DNA of 37,555 nucleotides, from NCBI GenBank assembly GCA_946479475.1, contig CAMLGG010000014.1, forward strand, positions 1 to 37,555, written 5' to 3'. The position numbers were made by a program, and so were the translations under genes. Every line of letters begins with the position of its first letter. Positions within the stretch are counted from its first letter, which is position 1. Source of the DNA: an uncultured Ideonella sp. (lineage in GTDB: Bacteria; Pseudomonadota; Gammaproteobacteria; Burkholderiales; Burkholderiaceae). The notes under the pieces are model-generated. The model was not told the DNA's origin. It searched no databases and saw only the letters and a program-made list of their open reading frames with translations. Below, piece by piece: positions 30,634 through 37,555 of the stretch.

Positions 30634-32763
30634 TCAGTACGCCCAGCGCAAGGTCACCAGGAGATTGCGCGGCGCGCCGTGGTAGCTCTGGGCCCACAGC
30701 AGGCTGGTGAGGTATTTCTCGTCGGTCGCGTTGCGCAGGCTGGCGCTCAGGCTCAGGTTCTTGTCGAACTCGTAGGCGGCCACGAGGTCGAGCAGGGCGT
30801 AGGCGTCCTGGCGTGCCGTGCCGTTGGATATGTCGCTCTGCCACTTCACGCTGGCGCCGAGCTTGAGTGCGGGCAGCATCGGCAGGCGGTAGCTGGTGTT
30901 CAGGCGCAAGGTGCGCCTCGGCACGTAGGTCCTCACGTCGTTGCCGTCCGCATCTTCGAGGGCCAGCTGGGTGTAGCCGGCGCTCAGCTCCCAGCCCTTG
31001 GCGATCTGGCCGGCCAGATCGAATTCGAATCCGGTCGAGGTGGCATCGACGCCGCGGTAGTAGGACCGCCCGGTGCCGGTGTCGAAGCCGGCGTACTCGG
31101 CGGTGTTGTCCTGCTGCGCCTTGAACAAGGCCGCCGAGCCCGTCAGCCTGCCGCCGAGCCACTCGCCCTTGGCGCCCGCTTCGAGGTTGCGGCCTTCGAT
31201 CGGTTCGAGGATGCGGCCGCTCTGGTCGAGCTGGGTCTGCGGATTGAAGATGCCGGTGTAGCTGGCGTAGAGCGAGTAGCTCGGCGCCAGGTCGTAGACG
31301 ATGCCGACGTAAGGCGTCGTCTTGGTCCTGGCGAAGTCATGTGCCTCGCCGTACTGCTCGCCCGCGCTCGTCGTGCGGGTCAGGCTGGCGCCGGCGAAGA
31401 CCTTGACCTGGTCGGCGAGGTTCAGCCGCGTCGCGGCATAGAGGCTGGCCTGGCGGTTCCTGAAGTTCGCGCTGCCCGTGATGCCCTGGTCGAAGGCGGG
31501 CCGGGGAAGGCTGCCGGCGAGCATCTCGCCCTCGGTGAGGGCCACGCCGACGTCGTCGTCGCTGGAGTGCAGGTGATTGATGCTTTGGCCACCGCTGACG
31601 CCGAGCATCAGCTCATGCCGCCGCCCCGCGAGCGTGAGCGGGCCGGTGGCGTGAAGGTCGCCGACCCACTGGCGCTCGGTGTGGCCGTACTTGGAGGGGT
31701 AGCCGAACAGGCCTTCGCCGGTGGTGGCATCAGGGCTGCCGTAGACGTAGAGCAGCTCGGCGTCCGAGGAGATGAGCCGCCGCGTCAGCGTCGCCTTGGC
31801 TTGCCAGTCGTTGGGCAATTGCTGGGTGATCTCGCCGAAGGCCTGGGTGTCCTCGGTGGCCCAGTAGGTCCAGTTCGCTCCGGTGCTGGCCGAGCGCTCG
31901 TATGCCGTCGGCGTGCCGTCGCTGTAGGCCAGGGGGAGCGCACCCCACATCGTGCCTCGCGGCAGGTTGTACTGGCGCGAGATGCCGGCCGTCAGCAGTG
32001 TGCTCTCGGTGACGTCGGCCTCGATCACGCCGCCCATCACCGTCTTCTTCATCGAATAGCGGTCCAGCCAGGAGTCCTTCTCTTGGCCTGCGACGATGAG
32101 CCGGCCGCGGACACTGCCTGCGCTGTTCAGGGCACTGCTCAGGTCGGCCTCGACCCGGCGATCGTTCCACGAGCCGAGCGTCAAGGCGGCGGACGCCTGG
32201 ACGCTGCCCGTCGGCCGCTTGCGCACGAAGTTGACGGTGGCCGACGGGTTGCCGGTCGCAGTGATCAGCCCGTTGGCTCCGCGAACGATCTCGACGCGGT
32301 CGTAGAGCACGGTGTCGAGGTCGCCCAGCTGGTCGCCGGTGGCGAAAGGCAGGCCGACGCCGTCGGCCTGGAAGTTCGAGACCTCGAAGCCGCGGACGGA
32401 GAAGTAGCTGCGGTCGGGCTCCACGCGCTCCACGTTCACGCCGGTTGCGAGCGACAGCAGGTCGTTGACGTTGGCGAGGCTGAAGTCGTCGATGACCGCC
32501 TGGGTGATGACGCTGATCGACTGCGGCGTCTCGCGCGGCGACAGGTTCAGCTTCGTGGCCGTGCTGGCGGAGCGTGCGGCGTAGGCGTCGGTGCCTTCGG
32601 TCGGTGCATCCGCCCGCGCGCTGATGGTGATGGCGGGCAGGCTTTGAACGGCTGCGCCGGAGGCGGCGTCGGCCGCTGCAGCGGTGGACTGGGCAAGGGC
32701 CGGCAACGCGGCGGCCGCGAGCGTGAGCGGGAAGAGGGCGGATGAGGACAAGGCCGGCGGCAC
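30634..32763 (-). CDS. TonB-dependent siderophore receptor
   Basis: A 709-residue outer-membrane receptor of the FhuA/FoxA/FpvA kind. A short signal (ALFPLTLAAAALPALAQS) is followed by SLPAITISAR (TonB box region), a plug with LSPRETPQSISVITQAVIDD, YFSVRGFEVSNFQADGV and DRVEIVRGANGLITATGNPSATVNFVRKRP, and a barrel ending LLVTLRWAY with a terminal aromatic. Start: GTG with AGGAG at 6 bases, chosen over an upstream ATG whose product would lack a proper signal. A Fur-type box lies about 100 bp upstream, so iron-repressed expression is likely. The ligand is probably a ferric hydroxamate or mixed siderophore. No biosynthesis genes are nearby. Confidence 0.93.
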   Translation of the reverse strand: MPPALSSSALFPLTLAAAALPALAQSTAAAADAASGAAVQSLPAITISARADAPTEGTDAYAARSASTATKLNLSPRETPQSISVITQAVIDDFSLANVNDLLSLATGVNVERVEPDRSYFSVRGFEVSNFQADGVGLPFATGDQLGDLDTVLYDRVEIVRGANGLITATGNPSATVNFVRKRPTGSVQASAALTLGSWNDRRVEADLSSALNSAGSVRGRLIVAGQEKDSWLDRYSMKKTVMGGVIEADVTESTLLTAGISRQYNLPRGTMWGALPLAYSDGTPTAYERSASTGANWTYWATEDTQAFGEITQQLPNDWQAKATLTRRLISSDAELLYVYGSPDATTGEGLFGYPSKYGHTERQWVGDLHATGPLTLAGRRHELMLGVSGGQSINHLHSSDDDVGVALTEGEMLAGSLPRPAFDQGITGSANFRNRQASLYAATRLNLADQVKVFAGASLTRTTSAGEQYGEAHDFARTKTTPYVGIVYDLAPSYSLYASYTGIFNPQTQLDQSGRILEPIEGRNLEAGAKGEWLGGRLTGSAALFKAQQDNTAEYAGFDTGTGRSYYRGVDATSTGFEFDLAGQIAKGWELSAGYTQLALEDADGNDVRTYVPRRTLRLNTSYRLPMLPALKLGASVKWQSDISNGTARQDAYALLDLVAAYEFDKNLSLSASLRNATDEKYLTSLLWAQSYHGAPRNLLVTLRWAY

Positions 32764-32859
32764 GGCAACTCCTGGTTCGGATGGCGGGTGGAGGCACCCG
32801 GGAGCGCGGGAGCGGCGGCGGCGCGGAAGTCCAGGTGCCTGGACGGCGACGAGCATATC

Positions 32860-32883
32860 GCAAATGAGAACGCGTCGCATTCG
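32860..32883 (-). promoter_or_regulatory. Fur box upstream of the siderophore receptor
   Basis: The sequence GCAAATGAGAA-CGCG-TCGCATTCG keeps both outer arms of the common proteobacterial Fur box (GCAAATGAGAATCATTCGCATT form); only the central four bases differ. TATGCT on the minus strand (32857-32852) can serve as -10, so the box would cover the -35 region. The divergent 302-bp region (32764-33065) otherwise shows no clear element. Confidence 0.65.
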
Positions 32884-33065
32884 TAAAGGTGTCGACGCAC
32901 CGAATCGGCGGCGTGATTTGCGCCTGGTTACGAGCGATTACCTCTTCTGCCCCCGGGTAATTGCGATTGCTCACGGCCGGGACACAGGCGATACAGCAGC
33001 CCGACCCGGCCGTTTCCTCACGAAGGGAGCGCGCCTTCCGGCAGCAAGCACAAGGAGTGGGAAGG

Positions 33066-34058
33066 ATGGGAAGTGCAGTTCGCCGCCGTGCCGCGGGATG
33101 GTTTCCTGGCACCTGGCTGAGGGTGTTCGCCTGCGTCGGCCTGGCGTGCCTGGCGGGCCCGGCCCAGTCGGCGCCGGGCCTGACGCTCGGCGCGATCGTG
33201 CCCCAGAGCTGGCCCCATCCGAACGAGGCCGAGGAGATGGTCCTCGGCATGCAGCTGGCGATCAAGACCTGGCCCGGCCAGCCGGCGCCGGCGCTGATCG
33301 TCAAGGACAGCGCCTGCGACCCGCGCAAGGCCGAGGCCGCCGCCCGGGAGCTGCTGGCGGCCAAGGTCGACCTGGTTCTGGGCAGCTGGTGCACGATAGG
33401 GACGGCCCCGAAGGTCGTCACCGATGCCGGCGTCCCGTATGTCTCGGCCAACGCCGAGCGCTTGGCCAAGCCGCCCGAGGGCCTGCTGCAGCTCGGCCGT
33501 CTCGAGGTCTACGCGGCCGAGCAGATCGCGGCGAAGCTGCGCAGCGAGACCGGCCTGCGCATCTCGGCCCGGACTTCCTGCTGGATGGATTTCGAGCCTA
33601 TCGTCTTCAGCCAGTACGACGGTGTCCTCTGCCCCACCCTGGGGTACGACAAGGCGCGCTGGGAGCAGGCGGAGGCCACGTTCACGGCGGCCCTGCGCAA
33701 GCCTTTCACCCTTTCGGCCGCACGCGGCTACGCGGCGATGGAAGTGGCGCTGGCCCAGCTCAGGCGCATGCGCAGTGGCGCCAGGGGTGCCGGCGAGCCC
33801 ATCGTCACCATCTTCGGTGCCCTGCCGGCGGCCGACGCTCCGGCCCCGGCCGATGCGCTGCAACTGGTCTTCGCCGAGCGGCTGCCCCGGCTGGGCCCGC
33901 GGGAGCAGGGCGTCCTGAGCCAGGTGCTGCAGACCAAGTCCTGCGGCTGCCTTCAGGACGCCGCCTGCCCGAAGACCGGCCCGTGGGCCGACCAGCCCTT
34001 CATGGTGCGCGGCCACTCGGCGAAATGCCCGGTGCTGGCCTCGAACGCGCCGCGTTGA
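33066..34058 (+). CDS. Cys-rich periplasmic binding-protein-like protein (ABC type-I fold, divergent)
   Basis: A 330-residue exported protein with signal sequence WLRVFACVGLACLAGPAQS. The mature part resembles the LivJ-type fold (LGAIVPQSWPHPNEAEEMVLGMQLAIKTW, then LIVKDSACDPRKAEAAARELLAAKVDLVLGSW and a VVTDAGVPYVSANAERL strand), but it is shorter than the usual 370-400 residues and has an unusual set of about ten Cys, including a C-terminal SCGCLQDAACPKTG cluster. It may bind a small ligand or form disulfides; the exact role is unknown. The start follows AAGGAGTGGG. It is divergent from the Fur-boxed receptor and not next to permease or ATPase genes. Confidence 0.6.
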   Translation: MGSAVRRRAAGWFPGTWLRVFACVGLACLAGPAQSAPGLTLGAIVPQSWPHPNEAEEMVLGMQLAIKTWPGQPAPALIVKDSACDPRKAEAAARELLAAKVDLVLGSWCTIGTAPKVVTDAGVPYVSANAERLAKPPEGLLQLGRLEVYAAEQIAAKLRSETGLRISARTSCWMDFEPIVFSQYDGVLCPTLGYDKARWEQAEATFTAALRKPFTLSAARGYAAMEVALAQLRRMRSGARGAGEPIVTIFGALPAADAPAPADALQLVFAERLPRLGPREQGVLSQVLQTKSCGCLQDAACPKTGPWADQPFMVRGHSAKCPVLASNAPR

Positions 34059-34068
34059 CGATCGACCC

Positions 34069-35793
34069 TCAGGGCAGGCTGAAGCCTTGGCGGGCGACGT
34101 CCGCGTCTATCGACGGCAGCAGCTTGCGTGCACCCTCGATGTCGGCCCGGCCTTGTTGTTCGCCTTGCCGCAGGCGCGCGATGCCACGGCCGTACAGCGT
34201 CCACGCCTGGTCGGGCTTGAGCACCAACGCCCGGTCGAAATCCTGCTGCGACGCTTGGTCGCGCCCGCGCCGCAAATGCAGCCAGCCCCGGCTGTCGAGG
34301 TATGAAGCGTTCTCGGGATGCCGGCTGATGGCGCCGTCGCAGTCGGCGAGCGCCTGGTCCAGGTCCGTGCCCAGCATCGTCCGCGCCCAGCAGCGCTCAT
34401 TCAGCGCCTGGGGCAGCAGGGCATCGTGCCGGTGGACGGCGATCCAGTGGCTGAACTGCGACACCGCCTGTCGGTACATCCCGAGCTTCTGGTAGATCCG
34501 TCCCATGTGCAGACGATCGTTCGATTCAAATGCCAGGTTCCGGTCCAGCACGTCCAGGTCCTCTGCCGAGCCTGCGGGGTCGCCTGTCAAGGCCTCCATG
34601 CGGGCACGATGCAGGCGCGCCGGGTTGTAGAGCGAGTCGATGTGCAGCGCCTGGTCCAGGTCACGACGCGCCTGGTCCAGCTGGTTCAACGCCAAGTGGA
34701 TCTCTGCTCGCTGCGAGAAGTGCTCCGCCGCGTCGGGCTCGAGTTCGCAAGCGCGGTTGATGTCCGACAGGGCGGCTGCATGGTCCTGGCGCAGGAATGC
34801 GAACATGGCGCGGCGCGCAAAACCCGCGGCGTCCGAGGGCGACTTGCCTTGCCCCGACCCTTGGACAGGTGTGCTGTCCCAGCGGAATGTCGGACCGCCG
34901 TTGTAGGTGAAGTAGATCCTTCGCTGGTTCCTGGACACGTAGATCCGGTGTGACAGGAAGAAGTCGGAGCCGAGCATCAGGTCCTGTCCGTCGGGCGGGT
35001 CGAAGTCGGTCACCTCGATTCGACTGTTCGATATGCGCTCGCCGCCGATCTCGAGCGTCTTGATCTGTGCCTTCCAGCTTGGGAGTCCATCCGGCTCGCC
35101 GCCCGGGACGGGCTCCATCTGTTCGGCAGTGATGTCCGCGGCGCGGGCGGCGCTAAGAGTCAGCCAGGAGTAGTAGGCGGGACTGAACTCCACTTCGATG
35201 GTCCGGCCGTTGAGTCGAGCGCGACCGATCAGAGGCGCAGGATTGTCGTAGCGATCCGGCAGCAAGTCGATTTCGGACACCTGCGAGGAGTCGGCCCAAT
35301 AGGCCATCGAGGCGTCTACGCAATCCCCCTGGGCCGATACCAACCGGACTACTCCGTTCGCCAGGTCGTACTCGGTGTCCCACCTGCCAAGCAGGTCCCG
35401 GCCCAGGTCACCCATCACGTCCGCGCCTGGATCGTCGCCGCCGACCAGGAAGTCCACTGCCGACAGCTCCAGCTTGCCGAGCCTGAGGCCAACCGTGGTC
35501 TTTCGGGTCCTCAACAGGTTCGTGGCCCGGTCGGGCAGCTTCAGCTGCGCCGCCGCCGCCTCGGTAAGCCTGTTGTACCTGGCTGAGGTGTTGATCGCCA
35601 GTTTCACCGCAATGCCATCGATCGCTGCCGTCGTGACAAGCCGATGGCCCGACATCTGCACCGGCAGCTCCAGTGACGCCAGCTGGCAGCGCTGCGCCTG
35701 TGCGGCCTCTGGCATCGCGGGCCACGTAGCGGCGAGCGCCAGGATGGCCGTCGCAAGGCGGCGGGCCTTGTTCGCGTGATTCTCCAAGTGCAT
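34069..35793 (-). CDS. Exported pseudo-retropepsin with C-terminal TPR repeats
   Basis: A 574-residue protein with a signal peptide (LATAILALAATWPAMPEAAQAQ), two retropepsin-like domains and then TPR repeats (about 330-565: AMFAFLRQDHAAALSDINRACELEPD, then several A-type pairs). In the first domain the catalytic D-T-G is N-T-S (residues 68-70). In the second the matching loop reads F-S-P-A (203-206), yet the late strand LMLGSDFFLSHRIYVSRNQRRIYF is typical. Both active sites are therefore lost, suggesting a binding or scaffolding role. The ATG is uncertain: GGGGAGGG touches it, and TTG at 35787 has better spacing. No partner gene is evident. Confidence 0.75.
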   Translation of the reverse strand: MHLENHANKARRLATAILALAATWPAMPEAAQAQRCQLASLELPVQMSGHRLVTTAAIDGIAVKLAINTSARYNRLTEAAAAQLKLPDRATNLLRTRKTTVGLRLGKLELSAVDFLVGGDDPGADVMGDLGRDLLGRWDTEYDLANGVVRLVSAQGDCVDASMAYWADSSQVSEIDLLPDRYDNPAPLIGRARLNGRTIEVEFSPAYYSWLTLSAARAADITAEQMEPVPGGEPDGLPSWKAQIKTLEIGGERISNSRIEVTDFDPPDGQDLMLGSDFFLSHRIYVSRNQRRIYFTYNGGPTFRWDSTPVQGSGQGKSPSDAAGFARRAMFAFLRQDHAAALSDINRACELEPDAAEHFSQRAEIHLALNQLDQARRDLDQALHIDSLYNPARLHRARMEALTGDPAGSAEDLDVLDRNLAFESNDRLHMGRIYQKLGMYRQAVSQFSHWIAVHRHDALLPQALNERCWARTMLGTDLDQALADCDGAISRHPENASYLDSRGWLHLRRGRDQASQQDFDRALVLKPDQAWTLYGRGIARLRQGEQQGRADIEGARKLLPSIDADVARQGFSLP

Positions 35794-35972
35794 CCCTCCC
35801 CGGGCGCCATTTGCTCTTCGAATGCATCTTACTGGCGCTGGCATGGCCGCCCCCCCGGCGCTGCGCTCCCGCTTGATGCGAAATGAACTTTCGACAGGTG
35901 TTCTGCAAGCCGCCTGCTCGCGCCGGCACGCTGGCCGGGCGATATCCGTGGAAACCCCGACCGTCTTTTGTC

Positions 35973-36019
35973 TTGCATCAAGGACAGCTCCGCCAGTATC
36001 ATTTACCGACCGTTCGGTA
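35973..36019 (+). promoter_or_regulatory. paaK promoter with overlapping PaaR-type operator
   Basis: TTGCAT (35973-35978), 18 nt, TATCAT (35997-36002) form a sigma-70 promoter. Immediately after comes TACCGACCGTTCGGTA (36004-36019, 14 of 16 bases symmetric) across the transcription start, as expected for a TetR-type repressor such as PaaR. It resembles the palindrome before paaG. Confidence 0.8.
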
Positions 36020-36052
36020 GATTAATTCCGGCGGACCAACGGAGACGCACCC

Positions 36053-37360
<1,308 letters not shown>

Positions 37361-37373
37361 GAGAGGAACCGCC

Positions 37374-37555
37374 ATGTACACCCAAGCCATGGACACCGCG
37401 CCCAAGGAAGAGCGCAAGGCCGTGCGCTCCGCCGAGGAGGCGCAGCTCGAAGAGCGCTTCGAGGCGCGCATCGACGAGGGCGCCTTCATCGAGGCCAAGG
37501 ACTGGATGCCCGAGCACTACCGCAAGACGCTGGTGCGCCAGATCAGCCAGCACGC
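37374..37555 (+). CDS. paaA: 1,2-phenylacetyl-CoA epoxidase subunit PaaA (partial, N-terminus only)
   Basis: Only about 60 residues are inside the window, with a good ribosome site (AGAGGAA) before the ATG. The block FEARIDEGAFIEAKDWMPEH followed by YRKTLVRQISQHA is characteristic of the catalytic di-iron subunit of the ring 1,2-epoxidase, which acts on phenylacetyl-CoA made by PaaK. The rest of paaABCDE is expected downstream outside the window. Confidence 0.94.
   Translation, partial: MYTQAMDTAPKEERKAVRSAEEAQLEERFEARIDEGAFIEAKDWMPEHYRKTLVRQISQH

Overview
The window is a GC-rich (roughly 70% by eye) chromosomal segment. It is most likely from a betaproteobacterium of the order Burkholderiales, of the Rubrivivax / Leptothrix / Comamonadaceae kind. 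The basis is the paa gene set, the IclR-linked liv ABC genes, the TRAP transporter, SapC, the Fur-box wording and the overall gene style; no rRNA or marker gene fixes the genus. I see no phage, insertion sequence or CRISPR array. It reads as an ordinary chromosome with many small transport and catabolic operons.

Layout. 1-3098 (minus): an IclR regulator, livG, livF and a truncated branched-chain-type binding protein. livG and livF are joined by three tandem 77-bp units, each a 26-codon mini-ORF. 3287-8064 (plus): a membrane ClpP-like protein, a DUF72 protein, a secreted beta-helix protein with a clear terminator, and a chemoreceptor behind a sigma-28 promoter. 8086-8303: tRNA-Ser(UGA) and, upstream of it, a copy of only its 5' half, separated by a chain of hairpins. 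8363-13267 (minus): an operon of a beta-helix lipoprotein, a di-heme lipoprotein cytochrome and a TonB-dependent receptor; the first two match a known gene pair of unknown function. 13364-16336: apaH, and divergently a CNNM/CorC-type protein with SapC.

16349-19566: a GH1 glycosidase and MFS sugar transporter operon facing a TetR gene across a symmetric operator with overlapping promoters. 19702-22658: a TRAP transporter (dctP, dctQ, dctM). dctP and dctQ are bridged by another mini-ORF made from the same repeat family as at liv, but in the other orientation relative to transcription. 22652-25099: an acetyltransferase-like gene, a fatty acid hydroxylase-family gene and a TetR gene with two operator boxes. 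25075-27145: a Tat-exported GloVer-repeat protein, and a Mn2+ (yybP-ykoY) riboswitch with its GDT1-family exporter.

27203-37555: a phenylacetate catabolism locus in two parts, paaG-paaI and paaK-paaA, each behind a similar ACCGACCG-type palindrome. They are separated by an M13 peptidase, a Fur-boxed siderophore receptor, a Cys-rich binding-protein-like gene and a pseudo-aspartic-protease/TPR protein.

The most novel signal is the pair of bridging mini-ORF repeats. In two unrelated operons a GC-rich intergenic repeat carries its own start and stop, which overlap the neighbouring genes as ATGA, GTGA or TGATG, so that no untranslated gap is left. The second candidate is the beta-helix / di-heme cytochrome / TonB receptor operon.
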